A stretch of 64,000 nucleotides of DNA from Romanomermis culicivorax. Taxonomy: Eukaryota > Nematoda > Enoplea > Mermithida > Mermithidae. The notes below the pieces were generated by a model that worked only from the letters and a program-made list of their open reading frames with translations, searched no databases and was not told the DNA's origin. Of the stretch, positions 23,266 to 33,029 are shown one piece after another (within the stretch, counting starts at the first letter, position 1; each line of letters begins with the position of its first letter). The translations under genes and the position numbers were made by a program. Location: the NCBI GenBank assembly GCA_963922205.1, contig CAWUHX010000351.1, positions 186,001 through 250,000 of the forward strand, read 5' to 3'.

Positions 23266-23406
23266 CGATACATCTCTAGTCTACGTTATTCGATGCAAAA
23301 AGTAAATGTAACTTCTTTTTTACATTCCTCAGCAGAAAATGTGCAGGTAGCGAATCTGGCACTGTACGTGATTAAAAATTCTGAAATTCTTTTCCAATCA
23401 ATCCAG

Positions 23407-23668
23407 TCATACATGCACATAGGGGGTAGGGGGGTAAACCCCCATACCAGAGACTCTGTCCACCCCCCCTGGCCTGAAAAAATCGTCAAACACCCCCCTG
23501 AACTTTTTTCAAGGCAGCTTTTTTGATAATTTTTGTGCATATTTCGTATGAAAAACAAGCCTTCAGAACTTTTTTTTGTTGTTTTTTTGCTCACCCACCC
23601 CCTCTACCCCCAGGATAAAAAGCTCAAGGACCCTCCCCCCTGGAAAATTCTTGCCGTGCATATCTGAA
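23407..23668. mobile_element. Short repeat with CATACATGCACATAGGGG end, copy 2
   Basis: Same termini and interior blocks as the copy at 22535; ends 'attcttgccgtgcatatctg'. Copies 1, 2 and 3 are in the same orientation. Confidence 0.65.
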
Positions 23669-24179
23669 TCCAGTCTATTAATATAATGGTGTATTTTTGC
23701 ATTTTTTTGTTGTATTAGTATTCTTTGCTCAGAACTTCTGGTCCAGAGAAAGGTCATAGAACAAAATGGTCGATTTTTTGTGTCAAAAGTCGAGAAAATT
23801 CACCCCAAAAAGGTCGCTTGACCCCGCCGACCTCGGGGCTGTGTTACATGTATGGAATGGAACAACATTAAATACGGAAACTACCATCGAATGTGAAAAA
23901 ATACAATGAAATATAAGCGAATAACGTTTAACAAAAACCTGAAAAATTAGATAACTATTTCTAGTTTGTCATAAATCAGCTATTTAGACAGACATTCAGT
24001 TTGATGTGTTTTCTGCAGTGCGATTTGTAGTCATAAAAGCTTAAGGATTGCTGATTAAGATATTCCTATATGTCCTGAAGTCCTTCTTCGAAAATGTGCT
24101 TTCTTATAGGATGACAAGACACTGATGATGCTTTTTTATCTCGTTGACGACAGAACATTCACTTTTCATGCACATATTC

Positions 24180-25020
24180 TCTATAATTTTTCGGATCCGG
24201 ATCTGATGAAGCAAAGTTTCTGTATCCGGAACCGAACCGATTTTGACGAATACTTATGGGCTTATTACCCAGATTCGATTAACATAATATCAGACACATT
24301 TCCTGGATCTCAAACTGATGACTGTGGTTTTCTCGATCCTGATCCAATGTTGGCGAAAAGGGATATGCCAGACACCCAGATCCGCACCTAATTACCATAA
24401 TATCGGACTGAATGTTCGATCTCTGATGTAACCCGGATTTTTCTGATAGCTGGCCTAAGCAGACACAGCCTTTCATCTTTTCAGGGTAGATAAATGGTGT
24501 AGGCCAGCTTGGAGCACTTCTGGCCGTGGTCCACTGAGCTTAGTTAGCATCTTGGCGGTAAGGTGCGGCGAATGAGGAGGTGGGCCTATTTCATTTATGG
24601 GTAGGTAGCCGAATAAATCCTGCTTTGTCAGCAGAAGCTACTCTGTGGAATGTGGTTTCCACTATGCGGCGAAAAAACACCCAAAATGCCACTTATATGA
24701 CCGTATAGTCATGTAAAGCTTGCCTTTCCAGCTATAAGAAAGTAGGTACCCGCAAAAATTAAAAAAAGTGTAGGCCGGATCCGATTACCATAATATCCGA
24801 CCCATTTTCTGGATCGAGAACCAATCATTTTGGTATTCTGAATTATCCAATGGAATTTTTGTATCCGGATCCAACGATGTCGGACAGGAGTGGGCCAGAT
24901 ACTTGGATCCGATTATTGTAATATCCGACCCGTTTTTCTGGATCCGTATCTGGAACTGATAATTATGATTTTCTGGATCCGTGTTCGGGTTCGATAAGGC
25001 AAAACTATGGATCTGAATCC
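24180..25020. repeat. Degenerate repeats of GGATCCG / CCATAATATCCGAC blocks
   Basis: Blocks such as 'attaccataatatccgac', 'ttctggatcc' and 'gtatccggatcc' recur at 24180-24410, 24775-24860 and 24900-25020, roughly every 100-130 bp. Related GGACCCGGACCCG blocks lie at 12680, 46750 and 48600. This is probably decayed satellite-like sequence. The intervening 24420-24770 shows no gene. Confidence 0.55.
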
Positions 25021-25083
25021 GGTGTTTCCAAAAAATTAATTCAAATTCTGGCGTATAATGAATACCCGTTTTATCCTTTTTAG

Positions 25084-28000
25084 ATGTTTTCGATTCCTAT
25101 TAAAAATTTAACAACATTCAGAAACGGCATTTTCAAATCGCTACGTATTTTCTCCCGTTCTATGAACACCCAAACGACTGCCGACCAATTGGACGCGGAA
25201 AAATTCTCCACTCTCCATTCTGATTGGTGGCACGAAGACGGAATTTTCAAAGCTTTACATTCTATGAACAGAGTTCGCATTCCTTGGATTAGTGATACCC
25301 TGTCCGTTGAAAATGGGAAAATGTCGTCGTCGTGCAAACCGTTGTCAGGCAAACGAATTTTGGACGTCGGATCCGGCGGCGGTATTTTGAGTGTTCCGTT
25401 GGCTAGGTTAGGGGCTCGTGTTATCGGTTTGGAGACTGTGGCGGAAAGCGCCAAAGCAGCCACCAATCATTTAGAAGTTTCGAACAAAATTAAAGGTGAG
25501 GGGGCAACTTGTTCTTTCGCGGAATGAAAATTTTTGCCAAAAATTTGATTTTTAATGAGTTGTAGTTACCATACATCAACATAGAGATGGTGTGGTGTGG
25601 GGGTTCTAACCATACAAGCACATAAGGGGGATTGAGGGTATTGACCCCCGGCACATTTTGATTGACTCAGCAGATCCTTGCTGACCCCCATCAGATTCGA
25701 CCCCAGCTTTGATCGATGAGATGATGAAGAAAAATGAGCAAGAGCGAAGAGAAAATCCTTATGACAATGAAAATTACGCTGCAGATTAACGGTTTCAACA
25801 CAACATACTTAATTCCGAAGCATATACATGCACATATGGGTATGGGTTACGCCCTCCTACGTGGGACTCTGGCCACCTTCTGGCCCGCAAGAAATCGTCA
25901 AACACCCTCCTGAAATTTTTCAAGGACAGTTTTTGATTTTTATGCAAATTTTAAATGAAAAACATGTTTGCGGAGCTTTTTTGTTTTTTGCTCACTCACT
26001 CCCACTCCCCTCGATCAAAAGTCTGAGAACCCTCCCTCCTCACTGGAAAATTCTATCCCTGCATGCAGGCCTGTAGGCAGGGGGTTGGTGAGCCATGGTC
26101 CCCCCCCCCCGAAATGTTTGAAGTGTTAAAAAAGTTTTTTCAAGTCAAGTCAGAAAAATGAAAATAAAGTCAGAAATGCCAATTTTACGGTAAATTGTGT
26201 GAAAAAAAATGTGTGCCCCCCGAAAAAAAATTTCCGGCTACAGGCTTGCCTGCATGTCTGTTCCAAAGAGGTAACATTGAAACTAAAAAGTGCTAACCAT
26301 GCAAATAGTCTCTCGTAATTGAATAATATAGATTGAAGAATATGCTACTTGGATGTTAGCAGACATTTATTTTCGTTATCAAGAAAGAAAAATTATATTC
26401 CATCCTCTGTCCTGGCTGACCCTCAGCAGAATTTCTATGCTTTGCTTGTGCGGTTTCGACGGCACCCAGATGTTTTTTACCAAATGGCTTTCCAAATTGA
26501 CTATAATTTTTCCAAAACGCAGAAAGATGAGTATCTATCGATAGATCTCGTTGAAATCTTTTCACGGAAAAAATTTAATTTACCTCCTCGCTATTAATGT
26601 GTGGTTACTGTGGCTCCAAAATGCATGTACTGTCAAACGGGGCGACTTTGGAACTTCTAGTAGCCAATTGAGACATTCAGAAAATAAGTTTTATTATCAA
26701 TTTAGTATGGTGCAATTTCAAGTTTTTATGCGTTTTCAAGACGTATTCGTTGTGCTCAAATTTTAACTTTCTGTGCCTTATCAGAAAACTTTTACGATAC
26801 GAAAAAAAATTCTATCCCAAATTCTATCCCTGAGTCCCCACAGAATTTCTATGTTGTGCATGTATGATTAAGAGGCATGATAATAATACTTGAAAAGTGT
26901 CATAATTGACAATTCATGTAAAAAAATATGCTTGAACTGCATATACAGATGTTATAGTATGCATCAATATGTTATAGCAACAATATATTACAGCTTTATA
27001 ACACATGAGTTGTCCGAAAATTTCGTTTGAGTTGAACTTTGACAGCGGCACCGCTTTTTAGTATGAATAGGACGCGGCGCGGCGCGCTACCTCGCAGTGA
27101 AGTGTGACGGGACCTTTAGAGTGCCCAACAAATGTATATGGTAGCTGATCTACATTGTTTCACACTAACTAGGCTAAAGATTCATTTATACTTGCCTTAT
27201 GGACGGAAGGTAACCGAACGAAAGGGAAATTTTCGCACCGTTCGGTTGGGTTATAAGTTACCATCGGTATTTTTCTGCAAAATTGCAGTTATCCTTTCTG
27301 ACCGAAAGTGGATTTTCAGGCTGAAAGGGTCATTTATACTTGATTTTCCGACGGGTCGGAATGGAATGAATCGTCAACAGCTTGAAACGTTCAGATTGAA
27401 AATTCACTTTCGATCGGGAAGTATAACGCAATTTTGTATAAAACGACCGACGCTAACCTCCAACCGAACAACGTTCCGTCAATTGCATTCCGTTCCGTCG
27501 AAAAAGGCATATATCAATGGCCCTTAAAGTTCCAAGCTGTTGACGATCCATTCAATTCCATTCCGTCGGGAAATCCAAGTATAAATGAGCCTTAACTTTT
27601 GATATAAATTCTTGGATTTTTATTTTATTATTATTTTAGTTTTGATTTGGTGACTATAGTCTGTAGAATTAAATGCATGTAAATTTTGTATATTGGTTAC
27701 GTGAATCATTTATTGTAGAATTTTTCACTCAGGATTTGTCGATTAATGAGATGAGCAAAATTGTAGTTGTTTTTTATAAAATGCATCTACATGAGAAAAT
27801 GACAAAAGCCAGTATACTGTCGCTGAAGTCCTTCACACCAGTGGCGGATCCAGAATTTTTTTTCATGTAGGGCGGTGCTCAAAATTAAGTATTTTTCCAA
27901 AAAAAATTCAAAAATTTTTCAAATTTGCCTATAGGTGTAGAGAAAAAATCGTATTTCAAAAGTTTCGGGGGGGGGGGGCGGCTGCCCCCACCCTAAATCC

Positions 28001-29611
28001 GCACTTGCTTCACACAGAGCTTTTGCAGTAAGATTTTTCATTTAAAAAATATTGATCAGTTGAGTAAGGCCACAAATTTTCGGGCCAAATGGACTTGCAA
28101 ATTCCGGGAAATGATGAAATGGAACTTGCTTTCCACTTTCATCATTCACAAACAATTAAAGAGGACTTTTTAATTTCATTGAATTTCAATAAAAATCTTA
28201 AGTGCGACTTGCATTTTGACTAAAGATTTGAAAAACGGTTACGGGTATAAATAAAAATTGTGTTTTCGCTACATTTCGTGATGCTACTGATCCTGGGCAA
28301 ATGATATTATTTTTTCTTTTCGCGAAATTTCAAGTCGTTCGAAAATCTAAGGTTCTATAACTCATGATAAAAGCTTTCAACTAGATATAAGCTATATACG
28401 TTCGAAAATCTAAGGTTCTATAACTTATAATAAAACCTTCGACTATATATAAGCTGTATACTATATATAAAATCTATAACTAAAGCCTCAACTATAACGT
28501 AGTTGACCAAACTTTGACCCACTTGAAAAAAACAAAAATGTTGGAAATATAATTTTTTGGAGTTCACTGAAAAACTCATTTTACATGCGTTGGAAAAACA
28601 ATCGATAGAAATCAATTAACCTGTTCTCACAGATATTGAGTATCGTACGTGTTCGGTAATTAGGATAATGCCAATGATATTACTTTAACAAAAAAATCAA
28701 ATTTGTATCAAATTCAGTGTTGCCAGATGCTGCGCTTTCCCACCATTTTTGTGGTTTCCGTTCGCCTCTCGTGATTCCACTATTATGCGGTTTTGCCTTT
28801 TTCGATGGTTTTTTATATCTTCTCTTGCGTGCTTTCAGGTTTCTTCCAAAAGGCATTTTGCGATTTTTCACTAAAACTATCCAGCAACATTGGTCAATAG
28901 AACTTTAAAAAACTTTAGGCCTTCTCATTTTTCTTGTCTCGTTTTTCTTGTTTTTGCATGTTCATTTCTTTCTTATTCTGAAATTTTCATCCACTTTTTG
29001 AATCCTTTCTCTTTTAAAATGAGCATTTCACAGCATTTAATCACAAAATAATTAAAGCAATATTATAATAAGCATAAAAACGAAAAAAGCATAAATTTCA
29101 TCATTCTGGATTTTTGCAACTGAATTTTGAGTTTACATTGTTCTTTGGACTGTTTCGCACGATGGTCATGTTTTTTCATTAAGGTGAAAATTTGGATATC
29201 GATTATGTAAATTCCAGCATCGAAGATTACGTCGCAGAAAATGCTGAAGCTAAATTTGACGCCTTAGTCGCTTCTGAAGTAGTGGAACACGTTTCGGATC
29301 GTAAATTTTTTATTGAAAATTGTTCAAAATTGTTGCCCAGCGGCAGTCATTTATTTTTGACGACGTTGAATAAAACGTTGGCGTCAAAAATTTTGGCTGT
29401 TTACATGGCCGAGAATATATTGGGCATCGTTCCGCCAGGCATCCATGATTGGGAAAAATTCGTTTCACCCGAAAATTTGGAATTGCAGCTGGAAAAATCT
29501 GGTTTTCGAACGAAAATGATCCATGGACTTTGCTATAACCCTTTGAATAATAAATGGAGTTGGATTCGCAATACTAGTATTAATTACGCCATATGTGCAG
29601 TGAAAGTCTAA
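25084..29611 (+). CDS. COQ3: Ubiquinone biosynthesis O-methyltransferase, mitochondrial (two exons)
   Basis: Exons 25084-25495 and 29184-29611 join in frame (donor AAAG|GTGAGG, acceptor 'ttcattaag') to 279 residues, within the COQ3/UbiG range. Catalyses the two SAM-dependent O-methylations in ubiquinone synthesis, on the matrix side of the mitochondrial inner membrane. Seen: an N-terminal basic, Ser/Arg-containing presequence (residues 1-27); WWHEDGIFKALHSMN with VRIPWI (48-69), typical of UbiG; SAM motif I LDVGSGGGI (93-101); VIGLE (113-117); motif II FDALVASEVVEHV (162-174); and the C-terminal CYNPLNNKWSW and NYA motifs. A second Met at 27 could start the mature form. The 3.7 kb intron holds a nested pair of Harbinger-like MITEs, a hAT MITE and other repeats, but both exons are clean. 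A TTTTTAG just before the ATG hints at a 5' UTR intron. Confidence 0.92.
25600..25770. repeat. Repeat fragment in COQ3 intron
   Basis: The block 'aaaatgagcaagagcgaagagaa' type sequence at 25730-25755 recurs at 30675-30697 ('aaaatgagcaagagagaagag'), each following a 'gcacat/gcacg...ggggttg' start. Two partial copies of one repeat. Confidence 0.5.
25826..26066. mobile_element. Short repeat with CATACATGCACATA end, copy 3
   Basis: Third copy of the 22535/23407 family, ending 'attctatccctgcatgcag', inside the COQ3 intron. Confidence 0.6.
26385..26450. repeat. Dispersed repeat fragment shared with 41050-41110
   Basis: 'tgtcctggctgaccc' and 'cagcagaatttctatgct' are shared with 41068-41100 in the same orientation; the preceding 'ttatcaagaa' also matches. 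Short non-coding repeat in the COQ3 intron. Confidence 0.6.
27178..27592. mobile_element. PIF/Harbinger-like MITE, copy B (outer, contains copy B')
   Basis: TIR AGATTCATTTATACTTGCC with the complement ending TATAAATGAGCCT; TAA duplicated at 27175-27177 and 27593-27595. Interrupted by a younger copy of the same family at 27326-27534. Confidence 0.8.
27326..27534. mobile_element. PIF/Harbinger-like MITE nested in copy B
   Basis: AGGGTCATTTATACTTG at the left and TATCAATGGCCCT at the right. Flanks GAA / TAA, a duplication with one change. Family self-nesting. Confidence 0.75.
27839..28007. mobile_element. hAT-type MITE with perfect 8-bp target duplication
   Basis: Left end CAGTGGCGGATCCAG, right end CCTAAATCCGCACTTG (inverted), flanked on both sides by CTTCACAC (27831-27838 and 28008-28015). 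The 8-bp duplication and the CAGTGGCGGATC end are classic for hAT MITEs. Lies in the COQ3 intron. Confidence 0.9.
28337..28461. repeat. Tandem duplication, 62-63-bp unit
   Basis: GTTCGAAAATCTAAGGTTCT occurs at 28337 and again at 28400, each followed by a near-identical tail. Two copies only, in the COQ3 intron. Confidence 0.9.
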
Positions 29612-29824
29612 AAGTAGTTTTACATGTACTGTAATTTTTCATATTTAAAAATTTGATGGGATTTGGATGTTTATTTGCTTATTTACGTGCTCAGCATACT
29701 GATTTGCTGGCATTACTCAGCAGCTGCTAAAATTGCTTAAAGATGAATAGAGTATACTCCATTCATTTTGAAATGATCGATGTAACCAAAGTTATTCAAA
29801 GCTATGGAAGGCTCGCTGATGTTC

Positions 29825-29830
29825 AATAAA
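29825..29830 (+). terminator. AATAAA candidate polyadenylation signal for COQ3
   Basis: First good AATAAA after the COQ3 stop (29609-29611), about 215 bp downstream. Confidence 0.45.
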
Positions 29831-29839
29831 GATTTCTTC

Positions 29840-30703
29840 ATGATACAGACTTCTTGATGATGCTCTAATCAATCGTTTCAAGACTACAAAAGTTGATTTC
29901 CTGATCTTGAGTAAAGCCCTATTCGGAGGTGGCATGGATGATTTCCAATGTTCAGTCGGTTACTTTAAGAAATGAATAGACAGAATCGCCGACCGTCGCT
30001 GATTCCTAGGAAATAATCGGCGACAGTCCGTGATTCTAAAGGCCCTGTCATACTTCATTGCGCGGCGCTGCTTTTTCGAAAAAAAAAAGAAAAAAGATCT
30101 TTTCGAAAAATTTGCAAGTGCTCTTTTTTATCTTTTTTGAAGCTGCTAATTCCACTTGGCTAACTGCCAAAGGTCTCACCCCAATTCAGCAAAACTCGTA
30201 ATAGCCGGACTTGTCATATTCAAAAAATGAGACTCTCGGTTCATGACCCACCGATTTTTTTGAGTCCAAGAATGAGAAGCAGGATTTATTTCCAAGAAGA
30301 TCGAGGCCTTAACAAATAGATAGGTTGTTGAGATGAAAACAAAATCGAGAATACAAATAAGTATTCCAAATTTTGAAATCTAAAGCTTGCCGATTTGAAA
30401 TATAAATGGCAGCAGGAAGCGTAAATTGAAAAATAATTTATTTATGGCAATTGGCCGTGACCAAACTAATATTTACAAAATGAATATTAATTCACTGACA
30501 CTCACTCCGTACACACTGACGAAATTACTGCAGTAATTTCCTCAACCTGTGCATCACCCAGACTGTGTAAAGTAGGGATTAAAACCGATTTACTTTCCAA
30601 GAGCATACATGCACGTGGGGTTGTCCCCCAGCAGATTTGACTTTCCCAGCAATGATTAAGAAGATGACAAAGGAAAATGAGCAAGAGAGAAGAGAAGGTC
30701 GTC
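29840..30703. other. Intergenic DNA, no gene recognised
   Basis: Contains a short tandem 'aatcgccgaccgtcgctgatt'-type duplication near 29990-30050 and a repeat end ('aaggccctgtcatacttcat') at 30047 that resembles, inverted, the sequence ending at about 27117. The last 100 bp hold the repeat shared with 25730. No coding motif is seen. Confidence 0.4.
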
Positions 30704-31579
30704 TGTAACGACCAGATTTGTGAAGCACTTTACTTTATCCAAATTACGGATGGTCGGAACAGCGTACAACAGAACGGGGGACGGTAATACGGGGGCGATA
30801 CACTGATAATAATAATTCGGCGGCTGCTTTGAGACGTCGACAATGACAAACGGAACACGGCGGGTTACAACAACGGCTTAACTGCTTCCAAAAAAGGGAA
30901 AAACTTGCCCGCCAAATAAAACGTTTGCAAATCAAATGGGGCGCGGGGATTGAAAAATGGAGAATTACAACAATAATAAAATCACGCTTTGCTTCTCTTT
31001 AAATATGACGTTTTTGGCCACTCCCTGGGCGTCGCGGGAGGGCTTCTGTCCATCTTCTGTCGCCAATCGTCGCTTCCTGCTTTACTATTCCTGCTTATTT
31101 AGTCACGCCCTTCAATGCTTTTCTAGTACGGCATGCTTTTCGTGTCTTGCTTGCTTCCTACGGTGGGCTTAGCCACACCTCTGTGCTTCTGTGCATGCTT
31201 CCTGTATCTGTTTCTCTGTGTACACATGTTTTGTGGGACTGTTGCTACCGTTGCACTTGAGACTACTGTCTGGCGGGGCTTTCACTTTTTACTGTTTGCA
31301 GGTGTTGTTTACGATTTTTATGGGGGATTACGGTAGCCATGGAATGTGTAGTTTAATGTAGGTTCTAGGGGACCAGCTGCCGTTTGTGCAAATTAATTGG
31401 GGCGTCTTAATTGGGCTACTGGTGTGTGAACAAATCAAAATAAAGTACTTCACGTAATTTTACAGGAATGTTTGGGTGTGAATCCCAGACACCCTTGAGA
31501 TGATAAATTATGAAAATGAAATAATATTTAATAAATGACTATCACATACAGTATGCTATATATTTACAGTACTATGTAA

Positions 31580-32993
31580 AGGCTGATGTATAGTAATCTG
31601 TAATCCTGATCCTTAATCCTGAATTCCTGACCCGATAAGGATCAGGAAAGGATAGGACCAGGTAAAGTCATCCTCAACGTCCCTAAATTTAAGGATCGGG
31701 ACAACTACATGACAATTTTTTTACAGTAAGATTAGATATTGAGATGCGTAAGTTGTATGAATAAAGACGACCAGACAGTAGACTTTATACATTTTATTGA
31801 CCTTGTATATTATTCTGATTATTTTTTGTTTTCGTTCACGTTGCACATGTTTACATACATGCATTTACATTATTTTGTTTACGGTGTTTTTTTTTTATTT
31901 GTCATATTTTAATTCCGCCCTAATTAATTTTTTTAATTTTAAATTTTAAAATTTTTTAATTTAAAATTTTCAAATTTTAAATTTTAAATTTTTAAATTTT
32001 CAATTTTTTAATTTTAAATTTTTTAATTTTAAATTTTTTAATTTTAAATTTTTTAATTTTAAATTTTTTAACTTTAAATTTTTTCATTTGAAATTTTAAA
32101 ATTTTTTAGTTTCAAATTATACATTTTTTAAAAATTTCTTTACCTGAAATTTTGAAATTTTCTAATTTTAAATTTTTAATTTCAAATAATTAATTTTGAA
32201 TTTTTAAATTTTAAATTTTCAAATTTTAAATTTTCAAATTTTGAAATTTTAAATTTTTCAATTCTAAATTTTCTAATTTAAAAAGTTTTTGATTTAAAAT
32301 GTTAAAATTTTATAATTTTAATTTTTTAATTTTAAATTTTAAACATTTTAATTCGAAATATTTTAATTTTAAATATTTTAATTTTAAATTCTTTTAAATT
32401 AATAACGTTTTACATTAAAATTGACTAATTTTTTAGAAATTTAATTTTTTAATAAATAAAAATGCTGGAATCAATCAACAAAAGCCGCAAATCTGCCATT
32501 TTGTTGTAAACAAACATGGCTGCAGTATTACAACGTGCTGTAGTCGCAAAGTATTTAACTTGCGTCAAGTGTGCATATTTCAGCGAAAAACATGAAAAAT
32601 CTATTTCTTAGCTGACTACTCTATCTTATCTGGTAGCAAATTCTTAGTTTTTGCTAATTTCACTTCATTTTACATTCCAATTACTGGAAAATGTAACTAG
32701 GATTATGCGCAGGCTAAAGCCGTTACACATTTGATGAGTATTTACTGTAGCATGTAGCTTTCCCGATCCTTAAAAAGAACGGAAGGCTTGTACTTTGTTC
32801 CCGACGTCGGGAGAGCCAATCCTTTCCCGATCAGGAAGACATCGGGAACACCTTTCCTTATCAGGTCGGGAATGCTTTCCTGATCCTGATTTCAGGATTA
32901 CGGATTGCGTCAGGATCGAAAATTTAGGGAATGAGCTTTCCTGACTCAGGAAAGGCCATTTTTTTAAGGATCAGGACGACTATACATCGGCCT
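31580..32993. mobile_element. Non-autonomous DNA element inside the LTR
   Basis: Inverted ends AGGCTGATGTATAG and CTATACATCGGCCT, extended by GATCC/CAGGA-type subterminal repeats ('aatcctgatcctt', 'tcaggaaagg'). Right flank TTA; left flank TAA. The intact sister LTR reads ...GCGTTAGCAGG at this site, so the target was TTA, as for PIF/Harbinger elements. No transposase. The middle (31915-32460) is an AAATTTT low-complexity tract. Confidence 0.8.
31915..32460. repeat. AT-only low-complexity tract
   Basis: Long run of AAATTTT / TTTTAAATTT blocks with almost no G or C, in the middle of the element above. Confidence 0.9.
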
Positions 32994-33010
32994 TTAGCAG
33001 GTACGTTACA

Positions 33011-33026
33011 TTTTCCTCCTTCTGGA
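33011..33026 (-). other. Polypurine tract of the LTR element
   Basis: On the minus strand CCAGAAGGAGGAAAA runs directly into the LTR start TGTAAC, the expected position for plus-strand priming. Confidence 0.8.
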
Positions 33027-33029
33027 GTT

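Larger units (their letters stand above)
30704..33010 (-). repeat. 3' LTR (left copy) with insertion
   Basis: Matches 39949-40842 except for the insertion 31580-32993. Begins TGTAACGACCAG and ends GTACGTTACA. ORFs at 30957-31336 recur in the other LTR and are repeat translations, not genes. Confidence 0.9.

Noticed and set aside
25080-25466. Minus-strand ORF of 128 residues opposite COQ3 exon 1
   Set aside because: Antisense shadow of the conserved COQ3 exon.
28680-28871. Minus-strand basic ORF (KARKRRYKKPSKKAKPHNSG) in the COQ3 intron
   Set aside because: Looks like a ribosomal or nucleolar small protein at first sight, but I recognise no family, and it lies in AT-rich intron sequence with no supporting signal.
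27046-30080. Inverted GC-rich ends (AAAGGYCCYGTCAYACTTCA) at 27117 and 30047 as TIRs of one 3 kb element
   Set aside because: Their orientation points outward rather than inward, so they are two separate truncated copies, not ends of one element enclosing COQ3 exon 2.
30957-31336. Overlapping plus-strand ORFs, also at 40095-40585
   Set aside because: Present in both LTRs at the same place; they are LTR sequence, not genes.
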